DNA of 64,000 nt from Devosia riboflavina. GTDB lineage: Bacteria; Pseudomonadota; Alphaproteobacteria; Rhizobiales; Devosiaceae. Every line of letters begins with the position of its first letter. Within the stretch, counting starts at the first letter, position 1. Shown here piece after piece: positions 35,537 to 45,356 of the stretch. Location of the stretch: the NCBI RefSeq assembly GCF_000743575.1, contig NZ_JQGC01000001.1, positions 186,001 through 250,000 on the forward strand. Direction: 5' to 3'. Under the pieces are notes generated by a model. That model saw only the letters and a program-made list of their open reading frames with translations. It searched no databases and had not been told where the DNA came from. Both the position numbers and the translations under genes were made by a program.

Positions 35537-36415
35537 GTGAAATCCCTCAGCGGCATGCTTTTCTGCGCCTCCGGCATCGTCCTGATGTGCTGCATGGATG
35601 CCGTCGCCAAGGCACTCGGCGCCGACCTGACCACCTTCCAGGTCGTCTTCCTCCGCTATCTCGGCTCCGCCATCTGGCTGATCCTCTGGATCGCCCTCAC
35701 CGGAGCTTCCTGGCCCAAGAAAGAAGATCTCGGCCGCCAAGCCCAGCGCGCCGCGCTCCTCGTCGTCACGGCATCTCTTTTCTTTTACGCCGTCACCCAC
35801 CTGCCCCTCGCCGTCGTCGCGGCGCTGGGCATGACTGCTCCGGTCTATGTGACCCTGCTTGGCGCGTTTCTCTTTCACGAAAAGATCGGCCCCACTGCCT
35901 GGTTTGCCCTCGCCCTTGGCGCCGCCGGTTCCGCCACCATCATCTTCGCCGGCCAGACCGCGGGTTTCGGGACCATCGAAGGCGACCCGCTCGCCTGGGC
36001 GGCCGCCCTCCTCGCCCCCCTCACCTATGCGATCGTCGTCGCGCTCCTAAAGCACCATTCGAGCCGCGAAGACCCCGCCGCCATGACCATGGGCCAATCC
36101 CTTCTTGCCGCGATCTTCGTGTTGCCCCTCGCCCTCGGCGCCTGGCCCGCCATCACCCCGCACATTGCCGGCCTCGGCACCCTGATCGGCCTTTTGGGCG
36201 CTGTCGGTTTCCTGCTGCTGATCCACGGCCTCCGCCGTCTCCCGGTCAGCGTCTTCGCCGTCCTCGACTACACTGCCCTCATCTGGGCCGGTCTTCTGGG
36301 CTTTTTCTTCTTTGCCGAAATCCCCGGCCCCCAGCTCTGGATCGGCGGCAGCCTCATCATCGCCGCCTGCGTCCTCAATTCCCGCCGTGCGGTCGAAGCG
36401 CAAACGGCAAGCTGA
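35537..36415 (+). CDS. EamA/DMT-family transporter
   Basis: 292 residues with about ten hydrophobic segments in two EamA halves. It starts at GTG immediately after the GNAT stop. DMT proteins generally export metabolites or amino acids. As the last gene of the operon it may export surplus amino acids or another end product; no residue shows the substrate. Nothing suggests a link to the downstream convergent isomerase. Confidence 0.8.
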   Translation: MKSLSGMLFCASGIVLMCCMDAVAKALGADLTTFQVVFLRYLGSAIWLILWIALTGASWPKKEDLGRQAQRAALLVVTASLFFYAVTHLPLAVVAALGMTAPVYVTLLGAFLFHEKIGPTAWFALALGAAGSATIIFAGQTAGFGTIEGDPLAWAAALLAPLTYAIVVALLKHHSSREDPAAMTMGQSLLAAIFVLPLALGAWPAITPHIAGLGTLIGLLGAVGFLLLIHGLRRLPVSVFAVLDYTALIWAGLLGFFFFAEIPGPQLWIGGSLIIAACVLNSRRAVEAQTAS

Positions 36416-36422
36416 AACAATT

Positions 36423-36447
36423 CGGGCGCCGGCTTGGCCGACGCCCG
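36423..36447. terminator. Bidirectional terminator hairpin between convergent operons
   Basis: CGGGCGCCGGC and GCCGACGCCCG pair with one G-U/mismatch across a TTG loop, followed by TTT on the plus strand. It separates the EamA gene (36415) and the TIM-barrel isomerase (36472). Confidence 0.6.
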
Positions 36448-36471
36448 TTTCATGTCGTCAAGAACTGACGC

Positions 36472-37383
36472 TTACTGCGCTGCTTCCTGCGCCTGACCTT
36501 CAAGACCAGCCAGCGCACGCGCCAGACGCAGGCTTTCCGGCTGCTCGGCGCGATAGCGACGGCCGATTTCCATCATCAGCACGGTATCAGGCAGGAAGGT
36601 GAGTTCGGAGAAAATCCGATCCCAGTCGATGTCGCCCCAGCCGAGCGGCATGTGCAGGTCGCCGATACCCATGGCGGTGTTTTCCTGCGGATGGAACGGC
36701 TTGTAAAAGCCTTGCGGACGGCCAAAATTATCGTGGACGTGCAGGTGGCCGGTGACCGGCGCCATCGCGGCGATCTCGGCGTAGAAGTCGAGGCCGCGAT
36801 AGGTGGATTCGATATAGGCATGGCCAAAATCGATCAGCGCCACGACCTGCGAGTGATTGACCGCCTTGACGGTCTCGGCCACCTCTTTCGGCGTCTGGCG
36901 ATACTGGCCGAGCTCAGTTGTAAAGATGTTTTCGAGCGCAATGCGCACGCCATAGGGGCGAGCGAAATCACCGAGTTCAACCAGCGCTTCGCGCTCACGC
37001 ATATCGGCATCGGCGCGCTCGGCAATCTGGTCGGCACGCAGGCACCCGCCATGCTGCACCAGCACGCGCGCATTGACGCGATCACACACTTCCACCAGCG
37101 CCTTGGCGGCATCCATCTGGTAGCGCTGGGTCACCGGATCCATGAAGTTGGACGAAACCAGGCCATGCGCCGTGTAGCGGAAGTCGAACTGGCTGGTGAT
37201 GGCAACCAGGCGCTCGGCGCGCTCGGGAATGATGCGGCCGCCCGAGATCAGATCGAGGCTGGTCAGCCCCAGCTCGACCGTATCAACGCCCATTTCGGCG
37301 AGGGCGCGCAGATCGTCGTGAAAGCTCTGGAATTCGCCGTCGGTAGAGCCGACATTGAAGCCGGTGCCGATGATATTGCCCAT
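36472..37383 (-). CDS. Sugar phosphate isomerase/epimerase (xylose-isomerase-like TIM barrel)
   Basis: 303 residues of the AP_endonuc_2/xylose-isomerase-like barrel, with metal-site candidates in YTAHG, LVQHGG, ALENIF, LIDFGHAY and GHLHVHDN, and a late GWGDIDWDRIF. It is the last gene of the ugp-like operon, 20 bp after ugpC, so it probably acts on the imported compound or its derivative. E. coli ugp carries a phosphodiesterase (UgpQ) at the equivalent position; this barrel may be a functional replacement or indicate a different substrate. Confidence 0.75.
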   Translation of the reverse strand: MGNIIGTGFNVGSTDGEFQSFHDDLRALAEMGVDTVELGLTSLDLISGGRIIPERAERLVAITSQFDFRYTAHGLVSSNFMDPVTQRYQMDAAKALVEVCDRVNARVLVQHGGCLRADQIAERADADMREREALVELGDFARPYGVRIALENIFTTELGQYRQTPKEVAETVKAVNHSQVVALIDFGHAYIESTYRGLDFYAEIAAMAPVTGHLHVHDNFGRPQGFYKPFHPQENTAMGIGDLHMPLGWGDIDWDRIFSELTFLPDTVLMMEIGRRYRAEQPESLRLARALAGLEGQAQEAAQ

Positions 37384-37403
37384 TGGGGCCTCCTCAAAAA
37401 GGG

Positions 37404-38516
37404 TCAGGCAGAAACGCTGTCGGTGGCGCGAACCGGACGACCTGCATGGTCGACGCGGCGGCCCGTCGTGTGATCGAAGACGTGGATATCGCTCTCGCTC
37501 ATGGCGAAGTGCACCGGCATGCCGGTCGCCAGCGCGTCATTGCCGTCGTCGACGGCGATGATCGGGCTACCATCGGCGCGGGCATAGACGAGACGCGAGG
37601 CGCCGAGCTCTTCGGTATAATCGACCACGGCCGCAATCGCGTCCTTGTGGCCGGCATCGACGCGACGGACCAGTTCGGGACGAATGCCGATGGATACTTC
37701 CCGGCTGAGATGCGCCTTGGCGAGACCAGGCAGGTTGAGCATGCCGCCCTTGCCGTGGCGGAAATAGCCGTCTTCGCCGAAGAAGCCGCGCACCAGGTTC
37801 ATCGACGGAGAGCCGATGAAGTCAGCGACAAACAGGCTCGCCGGATGATGATAGACCTCTGAAGGCCTGCCCACCTGTTCGACATAGCCCGAATTCATCA
37901 CGATCAGCCGGTCGGCCAGGGTCATGGCTTCGGTCTGGTCGTGCGTCACGAAAACCGATGTCACTCCAAGGCTGCGATGGAGGTTACGAACCTCGGCGCG
38001 CATGGCCACGCGCAGCTTCGCATCGAGATTGGAAAAGGGCTCGTCGAACAAAAACACCTTCGGCTCACGCACCATGGCGCGGGCCATGGCAACGCGCTGG
38101 CGCTGGCCGCCCGAGAGCTCGCCCGGCTTGCGGTCGAGATAGGGTTCGAGGCTGACGGATTTGGCCACCTTCAGCACCTTGGCCTCGCGCTCCGCCTTGG
38201 GCATGCCCGCGACTTTGAGCGCATAGCCGATATTCTGGCGCACGCTCATATGCGGATAGAGCGCATAGTTCTGGAACACCATGGCGCAGCCGCGTTCGCG
38301 CGGCTCGAGCTGGTTGACGACCTTGCCATCGATGGCAATCTTGCCCTCGGAAATCTCCTCGAGCCCGGCAATCATGCGCAGCAGGGTCGACTTGCCGCAG
38401 CCCGATGGCCCGAGAATGACGACGAATTCGCCCGCTTCGATTTCCACATCGACGCCATGGATGACGTCATTCTTCTGGTAGCGCTTCTTGACGCCGGAAA
38501 AGCTGATCGCAGCCAT
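37404..38516 (-). CDS. ugpC: ABC transporter ATP-binding protein, UgpC-like
   Basis: 370 residues from the ATG at 38516; an upstream in-frame ATG lies in the neighbouring permease and is rejected. Walker [10 protein letters not shown], signature LSGGQRQR, Walker B VFLFDEP, then the MalK/UgpC regulatory OB domain (GIRPELV). It drives the UgpA/E-like channel. The C-terminal MalK-type domain may allow post-translational control. Confidence 0.85.
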   Translation of the reverse strand: MAAISFSGVKKRYQKNDVIHGVDVEIEAGEFVVILGPSGCGKSTLLRMIAGLEEISEGKIAIDGKVVNQLEPRERGCAMVFQNYALYPHMSVRQNIGYALKVAGMPKAEREAKVLKVAKSVSLEPYLDRKPGELSGGQRQRVAMARAMVREPKVFLFDEPFSNLDAKLRVAMRAEVRNLHRSLGVTSVFVTHDQTEAMTLADRLIVMNSGYVEQVGRPSEVYHHPASLFVADFIGSPSMNLVRGFFGEDGYFRHGKGGMLNLPGLAKAHLSREVSIGIRPELVRRVDAGHKDAIAAVVDYTEELGASRLVYARADGSPIIAVDDGNDALATGMPVHFAMSESDIHVFDHTTGRRVDHAGRPVRATDSVSA

Positions 38517-38523
38517 GAAAGTC

Positions 38524-39441
38524 TCACTTGTCTCGGGTGATGAGGCCGCGCACGAACCAGCGCTGCATGAGCGCAACGACGAGCAGTGGCGGAAGCATGA
38601 TGATGAGGGCGCCGGCCATGGTGACGTTCCAGTCCGGCGTGCCGTTCTGCGTCGGGATCAGCGCCTTGAGCTGCATCACCACGGTGCCGTAATGGGTGCG
38701 GTCCGTCGTGATCAGCAGTGGCCAGAGATACTGGTTCCAGCTCGACACGAACATGATAGTGGCAAGCGCCAGCATATTGGTGCGCGAGAGCGGCAGCAGC
38801 ACGTCAAAGAAGAAACGGACCGGGCCGGCACCATCCATCTTCGAGGCTTCGATCAGTTCATCGGGAATGGTCATGAAGAACTGACGATAGAGGAAGGTGC
38901 CCGTCGCCGTGGCGACCAGGGGCAGGATCAGGCCCGTATAGGAATTGAGCAGGTTCCATTCGAGCCCGATGCGGACACTCGAAACGGCCTGCACGAGACC
39001 GGTAATCCCCAGCGTGTCGAGCACCACCTGGAAGGGCAGCAGCGCATTGGCGGCAATCGCATAGGTCGGCACGATGCGCACTTCGAGCGGCAGCATCAGG
39101 GTGATGAAGATCAGCCAGAAGCAGACCATGCGCGCCTTGAAGTCAAAGAACACGATGGCAAAGGCCGAGATCGAGGCCAGGAGGATTTTGCCCGCCGTCA
39201 CGCCGATGGCGACGATGAAGCTGTTGATCAGTTTCGGTCCCAGGTCTGCACGCAGCCAAGCCGACTGGATGTTTTCCCAGAGATGGGAAGAGGGCCAGAG
39301 CACGATGGGCACCCGGCTGACTTCCTGCAGCGACTGGCTGCCCGCCACGATGACGATCCAGAAGGGTACCAACACCACCAGTAGCCCCAGTATCATGGCG
39401 GCATAGGTGACGAAATTGAAGAGAGGCGAACGTTCGATCAT
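38524..39441 (-). CDS. ugpE: Carbohydrate ABC transporter permease, UgpE-like
   Basis: 305 residues with six membrane segments and the MalG-type EAA loop [47 protein letters not shown] is characteristic of UgpE/MalG permeases. It is 10 bp downstream of ugpA and 7 bp upstream of ugpC. It forms a heterodimeric channel with UgpA. Confidence 0.85.
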   Translation of the reverse strand: MIERSPLFNFVTYAAMILGLLVVLVPFWIVIVAGSQSLQEVSRVPIVLWPSSHLWENIQSAWLRADLGPKLINSFIVAIGVTAGKILLASISAFAIVFFDFKARMVCFWLIFITLMLPLEVRIVPTYAIAANALLPFQVVLDTLGITGLVQAVSSVRIGLEWNLLNSYTGLILPLVATATGTFLYRQFFMTIPDELIEASKMDGAGPVRFFFDVLLPLSRTNMLALATIMFVSSWNQYLWPLLITTDRTHYGTVVMQLKALIPTQNGTPDWNVTMAGALIIMLPPLLVVALMQRWFVRGLITRDK

Positions 39442-39451
39442 TTGAGCGTCC

Positions 39452-40336
39452 TCAATTGTAGTGAACGCGCTTTTCGACCCATTTGAACTGGACGAAAGTG
39501 AGCGCGATAACGAGGAACATCAGGACGATCGACTGAGCGGCAGCGCCCGAATAGTCGAGGCCTTTGAACCCGTCGAAATAGATCTTGTAGACCATCACTT
39601 CGGTCGAGCCGACCGGACCGCCTTCGGTCATCGTGTCGATGAGGCCAAAGCTGTCGGTAAAACTCGAGATCAGGTTCATGATCAGGAGGAAGAAGACGGT
39701 CGGCGTGATCAGCGGAAGCTGCAGGTCGAACATGCGCCGCAGCGGGCGCGCGCCGTCCATGGCCCCGGCCTCGGTGATCGAGCGCGGGATCATCTGCAGG
39801 GCAGCGAGGAAGAAAATGAAATTATAGCCGATGCCGAGCCAGGCATGGCAGATGATGACCATTGCAAGGGCATGGATGCCATTGGTGGACGGGTCCCAGA
39901 TGCCCGGCCAGAGCGTGTTGATCGAGCCGATCAGGCCCGATTGCGGGGCAAAGATGAAGCGGAACGCCACCCCGGCCGCCGGCGCGGCAATGGCATAGGG
40001 CCAGACATAGACCGACTGGAAAAGCTTGGTGCCTTTGAGCGAGCGGTCGACGAAACAGGCCAGGAATAGTGCCACGGCCATGGAAAGGCCGGTCGTGCAG
40101 ATCGCATAAAACGCACTGCGGGCAACGGTCGCCCAATATTCGCGATCCCGGAAGATGGCGATGAAATTGTCGAGCCAGACCCAGGTATTGCCGCCGCCCC
40201 AGGGTTGTTCGAGCGTGAACGCCCAATAGAGCGCCTGCGAAGTGGGCCAGTAGAAAAATACCAGGACCAGGATGAGCTGCGGGCCAATGAGAAGCCAGGG
40301 CAGCACCGGGTTGCGGTAAAAGGCGCGTCGTTCCAT
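39452..40336 (-). CDS. ugpA: Carbohydrate ABC transporter permease, UgpA-like
   Basis: 294 residues with six membrane segments and the MalF-type EAA loop EAGAMDGARPLRRMFDLQLPLITP. NTLWPGIWDP and LVYKIY-like MVYKIYFDGFKGLDYSGAAAQS fit UgpA. It follows the ugpB-like gene after a hairpin-bearing gap of 68 bp. Confidence 0.85.
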   Translation of the reverse strand: MERRAFYRNPVLPWLLIGPQLILVLVFFYWPTSQALYWAFTLEQPWGGGNTWVWLDNFIAIFRDREYWATVARSAFYAICTTGLSMAVALFLACFVDRSLKGTKLFQSVYVWPYAIAAPAAGVAFRFIFAPQSGLIGSINTLWPGIWDPSTNGIHALAMVIICHAWLGIGYNFIFFLAALQMIPRSITEAGAMDGARPLRRMFDLQLPLITPTVFFLLIMNLISSFTDSFGLIDTMTEGGPVGSTEVMVYKIYFDGFKGLDYSGAAAQSIVLMFLVIALTFVQFKWVEKRVHYN

Positions 40337-40355
40337 CGCCGTCTCCAGTCAGAAC

Positions 40356-40389
40356 AAAAAAGCACGGGCGGCGCTATGGCCGTCCGTGC
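40356..40389 (-). terminator. Intercistronic terminator-like hairpin after ugpB
   Basis: On the minus strand, GCACGG and CCGTGC bracket an inner GGC/GCC stem and are followed by TTTTTT. Although terminator-like, the ugpAEC genes continue beyond, so partial termination is expected. Confidence 0.65.
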
Positions 40390-40404
40390 GATCAGATCAG
40401 GCGA

Positions 40405-41748
40405 TCAGGGGAGCTGGGCGCCCTTGTAGGTCTGTTCGAAGCGACGCAGGATTTCGTTGCCCTTGGCGTCGAACGCCTGGAGGCTCTCGAGCACCGGAGC
40501 GTTGTTGAACAGCACGTCCTGGATGGTCTTGACCATTTCGGCGCGGATCGAAGCATAGTTGCCGAGACGGATGCCACGGCTGTTTTCGGTCGGCGGAGTG
40601 AAGGTCAGGCTTTCAACGGCCAGTTCGCGGCCCTTATTGGGGGCTTCGTTGTAGAAGCCGTTAGCCTTCATGGCTTCAAAGCCGGCCATGGTCACCGGGA
40701 CGTAGCCGGTGATGGTCGACCAGGTCTGGGCCTGTTCGGGCTGGGCGAGGTAGTTGAAGAACGCGGCAGCGCCCTTGTATTCTTCTTCCGACTTGCCCTT
40801 GAGGGTCCAGAGCGAAGCGCCGCCAACCAGCGAGTTGGTGCGTTCGGTATCCGACCACATCGGCAGCATGGCATTGGTCCAGTGCACGCCTTCGGCGGCC
40901 TGCTTGCCAAAGGTGCCGTGGTCGGCAATCGAGGACGAGGTGATCTGGCACTTGCCGTTGACGAAGGCGTCGTTGGCGGTTTCGCCGGCGTCCTTGGACT
41001 TATGGACGATGATGCCTTCATCGTACATCTTCTTGATCCAGGTGAGCTGGTCAACGAACTTGCCCTGGCTCACGACCATTTCGGCGTCGAGACCGCCAAA
41101 ACCGTTGCCCTTGGTGGCGATCGGCTGGTTGTGGATGGCTTCGAACTGTTCGAACCACTGCCAGGCACCGGCCGGATCAAAGGCGATCGGGCATTCATAG
41201 CCGGCGTCCTTCATGGCGCGGGCGACGGTTTCGACTTCTTCCCAGGTCGAAGGCGTGCCTTCAAAGCCAACCTTGGCCAGCGCGTCGGTGTTGTAATAGA
41301 TGACGGCGGTCGAGTTGTTGAACGGCAGCGACAGCATTTCGCCGGTCGAGGTCGAGAAGTAGGACGCGATACCGGAGAGGTAGTTGTCCCAGTCGATTTC
41401 GTAGCCGTTGGACGACATCAGTTCGCGGATCGGCATATAGGCGCCCGAGAGCATCAGATCGAGCGTACCGGCGTCAAAAATCTGGGTGACGGTCGGCTGC
41501 TTGTTGGCGCGATAGGCCGCGATCGTGTTCTGCAGGGTATTGTCGTAGTTTTCCTGGCTGACGCAGACGATCTCATAATCGGTCTGGGATTCGTTGAAGC
41601 CGCGGCACATGTCCTGCACGCGCTCGGAAAGGTCGCCGGAAAGGCCATACCAGAATTCGAACTTGGTCTGGGCCATGGCAGGTGCAGCAGTTGCGATGGA
41701 AAGCACTGCGATCGTGGACGCTGCGCTGAGCAGCCGGATGCTAGTCAT
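40405..41748 (-). CDS. ugpB: ABC transporter substrate-binding protein, UgpB-like
   Basis: 447 residues with a signal peptide ending APAMA, before QTKFEFWYG. It resembles glycerol-3-phosphate-binding UgpB along its length: EFWYGLSGDLSERV, a YEIV-QENYDNTL segment, LPFNNSTAVIYYN, VGGASLW and GIRLGNYASIR. UgpB delivers sn-glycerol-3-phosphate or its diesters. A palindrome ATGAC-CT-GTCAT and isolated CTGTCAT heptamers lie upstream, but no proper Pho box is seen. Confidence 0.8.
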   Translation of the reverse strand: MTSIRLLSAASTIAVLSIATAAPAMAQTKFEFWYGLSGDLSERVQDMCRGFNESQTDYEIVCVSQENYDNTLQNTIAAYRANKQPTVTQIFDAGTLDLMLSGAYMPIRELMSSNGYEIDWDNYLSGIASYFSTSTGEMLSLPFNNSTAVIYYNTDALAKVGFEGTPSTWEEVETVARAMKDAGYECPIAFDPAGAWQWFEQFEAIHNQPIATKGNGFGGLDAEMVVSQGKFVDQLTWIKKMYDEGIIVHKSKDAGETANDAFVNGKCQITSSSIADHGTFGKQAAEGVHWTNAMLPMWSDTERTNSLVGGASLWTLKGKSEEEYKGAAAFFNYLAQPEQAQTWSTITGYVPVTMAGFEAMKANGFYNEAPNKGRELAVESLTFTPPTENSRGIRLGNYASIRAEMVKTIQDVLFNNAPVLESLQAFDAKGNEILRRFEQTYKGAQLP

Positions 41749-41804
41749 TTTAGCCTGTCTCCGAATTTGAGGCCGTTGGGCGGGCGGACTCCTAGGCGCC
41801 CCGC

Positions 41805-41816
41805 ATGACAGGTCAT
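41805..41816. promoter_or_regulatory. Palindrome upstream of ugpB
   Basis: ATGAC-AG-GTCAT is a 12-bp inverted repeat 57 bp before the ugpB start. It contains the heptamer CTGTCAT on the minus strand, but not the tandem pair spaced by 11 bp that PhoB needs. Role uncertain. Confidence 0.3.
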
Positions 41817-41981
41817 TCTCAAAGCCATGGCGCTTTGACTAAGACTGTGTGACGGAACGACGAAGGATCGGAGAAGGGTTGATGACAGGGCCCGTCGCAC
41901 ACGGTGTCACAGGCCCAAAGCCATCGCCGGAAGCTCTCCGGCAAGCAACGGAAATTACGAAGATTTCGGCTTTCTACCGCG

Positions 41982-42707
41982 TCAGACGGAGAGGAAACCA
42001 CCATCGATCGGCAGCACCGCACCGGAGATCATAGCGCCATCATCCGAGAGCAACATTGCAACGCTGTGCGCCACTTCTTCGGCCAGCGCAAACCGCTTGA
42101 GCGGGTGGCGAACCATCATCGGCTCGCTCTTCTTGGGGTCGCTCCAGGCCACCGCCGCAAGCTCGGTCAGCGTGATCGTCGGGGCGACGCAATTGACCCG
42201 AATGCCATGCGGCCCGAGCTCCTTCGCAAGCACCCGGCTCGCCCCTTCGAGCCCCGCCTTCGACGCCGCATAGGCGAGGTGATCCTGGAAGCCGCGATGC
42301 CCGGCAATGGAGGTGATGTTGACGATGGCGCCACCCCCACCCGCCTCGACGCGCCGCCGCGCAAATTCCTGGCAGGTGATCAACGCACCCCGAAGATTGA
42401 TCCCCAGCACTGCCTCATAGCCCGCCTCGGTCATGTCCAAGACGCTTTCGAGCACATTGATCCCGGCGCTGTTGACGAGGAAATCGCAGGTCCCCGCCTC
42501 CGCCATCGCCGCCCGCGCCGCCTTGGGATCGATGAGATCGACAAGCACCGTCCGGCACCCGATCTCAGCATGCAGGCTTTCAAGATCAGCCGCCGTCCGG
42601 CTCAGCGCCACGACCTCCGCTCCGCGCTCTGCCAATACCTGAGCACAGGCACGGCCAATCCCCTTGCCCGCCCCGGTCACGATGACCGTCTTGCCCGAAA
42701 ACGACAT
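41982..42707 (-). CDS. SDR, L-xylulose reductase / polyol-dehydrogenase-like
   Basis: 241 residues from the ATG at 42707, with AGGGG ahead; a slightly longer start at 42725 would overlap the upstream gene by 8 bp. TGAGKGIGRA, NSAGIN and YAASK are present. The segment APTITLTELAAVAWSDPKKSEPMMVRHPL resembles the dicarbonyl/L-xylulose reductase branch. With the ribitol-dehydrogenase-like neighbour it suggests polyol or pentulose metabolism. It ends the minus-strand operon that begins with the oligosaccharide-binding protein. Confidence 0.8.
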   Translation of the reverse strand: MSFSGKTVIVTGAGKGIGRACAQVLAERGAEVVALSRTAADLESLHAEIGCRTVLVDLIDPKAARAAMAEAGTCDFLVNSAGINVLESVLDMTEAGYEAVLGINLRGALITCQEFARRRVEAGGGGAIVNITSIAGHRGFQDHLAYAASKAGLEGASRVLAKELGPHGIRVNCVAPTITLTELAAVAWSDPKKSEPMMVRHPLKRFALAEEVAHSVAMLLSDDGAMISGAVLPIDGGFLSV

Positions 42708-42717
42708 CTTGCCCCTC

Positions 42718-43449
42718 TCAGACACGATCGAAATTGCTCGGCAACACGATCATATCGCGGATCGTCACACCGCGTTTGCGCGTCAGCATAAAGACGATCG
42801 CATCGGCCACTTCCTCGGGGTCCATCAGGCTCCCGCTTTCCTTGGCCTTGCGCAGGTTTTCCTCCGGCCAGTCGGCCAGCAGCGCCGAAACCACCGGCCC
42901 CGGCGACACCTGCGACACGCGCACCCCATGCGGGATCATCTGCCGGCGCATGCCCTGGACGAAGCTGGTGATCGCCCATTTCGAGCCCGAATAAACCGGC
43001 TCCCAATAGGTCGGAAAATGCCCGGCAATCGAGCAGGTCACAACAATATCGCCCGTCTTCCGCGCGATCATGTGCGGCACCACCGCATGCACATTCTTCA
43101 TCACCGCATTGACGTTGAGATTAAGCATCCGGTCGATCGCTTCCGGCGTCGTCTCCGTCAGGTCGCCGCCGATATAAGTCCCGGCATTGCAGTACAAAAT
43201 GTCGATATGCGGCACCTTCCGAAGGACTTCCGGCACCATCGCATTGCAGCTCTCGGCATCGAGCAGGTTCGTCACCTGCACAATGGCCCGCTCCCCAAGG
43301 TTTTTGGCAAGCGGCTCCAGCCCCTCTCGGTTCCAGTCCACCATCACCACCGTCGCGCCCTCTGCAAGCAGCGCCTTGGTGCTCGCGAGCCCAATGCCCG
43401 ATGCAGCGCCGGTAATGACGGCAATCTTGCCTTCAAGAGATTCAGCCAT
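42718..43449 (-). CDS. SDR, ribitol-2-dehydrogenase-like
   Basis: 243 residues starting at the ATG at 43449, which has GGAGGAAC just upstream. TGAASGIG, NAG and YSGSK are intact, and VDWNREGLEPLA plus MIPHGVRVSQVSPGPVVSALLADWP resemble bacterial ribitol 2-dehydrogenases. It would oxidise ribitol or another pentitol to a ketose with NAD. The gene follows the ABC ATPase gene by 43 bp. Confidence 0.8.
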   Translation of the reverse strand: MAESLEGKIAVITGAASGIGLASTKALLAEGATVVMVDWNREGLEPLAKNLGERAIVQVTNLLDAESCNAMVPEVLRKVPHIDILYCNAGTYIGGDLTETTPEAIDRMLNLNVNAVMKNVHAVVPHMIARKTGDIVVTCSIAGHFPTYWEPVYSGSKWAITSFVQGMRRQMIPHGVRVSQVSPGPVVSALLADWPEENLRKAKESGSLMDPEEVADAIVFMLTRKRGVTIRDMIVLPSNFDRV

Positions 43450-43492
43450 AAGTTCCTCCAGGCGATACGGCCCCCTCAGCGAGACGTCACCG

Positions 43493-44332
43493 CTAGATCG
43501 CCCGCAGCTTCTCGCGAATGATCGCACTGGCAACGACCGGGTCCGGCGGCAGCACCGCGCTTCTCAAGGCACGGGAATATTCGTGGGTCGGATTGCCGAG
43601 CACCTCCTCGGCACGCCCCGCCTCCACAACATCTCCCTTGTGCATGATTATGACGCGGTCCGAAATATAGTAGGCCGTCGACAGATCGTGCGTGATGTAG
43701 ATGATCGACACGCCAAGCGTATCGCGCAGCTCGCGGAACAGGTTGACGATCGACATGCGCAGCGACGCATCGACCATGGACACCGGCTCATCCGCCACGA
43801 TCAGTTTCGGCCCCGGAATGAGCGCCCGCGCCACCGCAATACGCTGCAACTGCCCACCAGAAAGCTCGTGCGAATAGCGCCCGCGCACTTCCGCGAGAGA
43901 CAGCCCCACATGCTGCAGCGCCTTGTCGGTCGCCGCATCCACCGCCGCCTTGTCCTTGAGCCCCAGGAACCGCCGCGCCGTCGAGAACAGATAATAGTCG
44001 AGCGTCGTCAGCGGATTGAACGCCTCGAACGGGTTCTGAAAAATCGGCTGAACGCGCGACATGAAATCGAGCCGTTCCTTGCGCGTGCGCACCTGGGCAA
44101 TACCCTTGCCCATGAAGCGCAGCGTGCCGCTGGTCGGCGTTTCATTGCCGAGGATCATGCGCGCCGTCGTCGTCTTGCCGCTGCCTGACTCCCCCACCAC
44201 GGTGAAGATTTCGGGCTTCTCCGCATCGAGCGTAAAACTCACATGCTTGACCGCATGCAGCGTCGAGCGATCGAGAAAACCGCCGACGCGATAGTCCTTG
44301 TTGACGTCCTCTAGTTCAAGCAGAGCGCTCAT
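43493..44332 (-). CDS. ABC transporter ATP-binding protein (OppF type)
   Basis: 279 residues from the ATGA overlap with the preceding ATPase gene; a longer in-frame start lies within that gene. Walker A GESGSGKT, signature LSGGQLQR and Walker B LIVADEP are intact. It forms a heterodimeric ATPase with its neighbour for the oligosaccharide-type importer. Confidence 0.9.
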   Translation of the reverse strand: MSALLELEDVNKDYRVGGFLDRSTLHAVKHVSFTLDAEKPEIFTVVGESGSGKTTTARMILGNETPTSGTLRFMGKGIAQVRTRKERLDFMSRVQPIFQNPFEAFNPLTTLDYYLFSTARRFLGLKDKAAVDAATDKALQHVGLSLAEVRGRYSHELSGGQLQRIAVARALIPGPKLIVADEPVSMVDASLRMSIVNLFRELRDTLGVSIIYITHDLSTAYYISDRVIIMHKGDVVEAGRAEEVLGNPTHEYSRALRSAVLPPDPVVASAIIREKLRAI

Positions 44333-45354
44333 GCGGCCTCCACCTCCCCGGCGCGCCAACAGGCGACCCGGCCGGTATTGCGCGCCAGCAGTGGCGGGTT
44401 CTCGCTCTTGCACTTGTCCACGGCGAGCGGACAGCGCGGATGGAAACGACACCCGCTCGGCGGGTCGGCCAGGTTCGGCGGCTTGCCGCCCAACGCCACG
44501 CGCTTCCGCGTATCGCCAATGCGCGGCAGGCTGGCGATCAGATGCGCCGTATAGGGATGCTGCGGCCGCTGGAACACATCCAGCGTTGGCCCCTCCTCCA
44601 CCAGACGCCCCGCATAGACGATCCCGATCCGGTCAGCGATCGCCGCATGCACCGTCATGTCATGGGTAACAAAGATGATCGACGAGCCCATGCGCTGCTG
44701 CACGCCCTTGATCAGCGCCAGCACATCCTGCTGCACCAAGACGTCGAGCGCCGTCGTCGGCTCGTCGGCAATGATGAATTCCGGCTCGCACACCGTCGCC
44801 AAGCCAATGGTCAACCGCTGCCGCATGCCGCCCGAAAGCTGGTGCGGATAGGATTCGAGCACCCGCGGATCAAGCCCGATCCGCTGCAGATGGCTCTCCA
44901 CCCGCGCCCGAAACTCACCCTCTGAAAGCCCCATATGCTTGAAGGCAAAGTCATGAAAAGCATGCTTCACCTTGCGCACCGGGTTCAGCACATTCATCGA
45001 ACCCTGCATCACATAGGAAAGATGTTTCCACCGCGCCGCCTTCATCGCCGGGCGCTGGGCATAGACATCCAGCTCCTTGCCCCCGAAATCGAACTTCACT
45101 GACCCTTCCACCACCCGCAGCGGCGGCGTGATCGCCCCGGCAATGGTCTTGATCAGCGAGGATTTGCCCGAGGATGACTCCCCGGCAATCCCATAGATTT
45201 CATTGCGCTTGATGGTCAGGGAAACATCGTCGACGGCCCGCACTTCGCGGCGCACGCCAAAATAGTTCATCTGATAATAGGCCTTGAGGCCTTCCACGCG
45301 CAGCACCGGTTTCGCTTCGACGCTGGCAGGTTTGTTTTCGACTGCGGCAAGCAT
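44329..45354 (-). CDS. ABC transporter ATP-binding protein (OppD type)
   Basis: 341 residues from the ATG at 45354. Walker A is GESSSGKS (a common glycine is replaced by serine), signature LSGGMRQR, Walker B FIIADEP, and the C-terminal Cys motif CRFHPRCPLAVDKC is present. It starts 2 bp after the permease stop. Earlier in-frame starts fall inside the permease gene. Confidence 0.9.
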   Translation of the reverse strand: MLAAVENKPASVEAKPVLRVEGLKAYYQMNYFGVRREVRAVDDVSLTIKRNEIYGIAGESSSGKSSLIKTIAGAITPPLRVVEGSVKFDFGGKELDVYAQRPAMKAARWKHLSYVMQGSMNVLNPVRKVKHAFHDFAFKHMGLSEGEFRARVESHLQRIGLDPRVLESYPHQLSGGMRQRLTIGLATVCEPEFIIADEPTTALDVLVQQDVLALIKGVQQRMGSSIIFVTHDMTVHAAIADRIGIVYAGRLVEEGPTLDVFQRPQHPYTAHLIASLPRIGDTRKRVALGGKPPNLADPPSGCRFHPRCPLAVDKCKSENPPLLARNTGRVACWRAGEVEAA

Positions 45355-45356
45355 GG

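Noticed and set aside
41805-41888. CTGTCAT heptamers as a Pho box for the ugp operon
   Set aside because: Two heptamers on the minus strand are about 77 bp apart and neither has a second copy at the 11-bp spacing required for a PhoB site.
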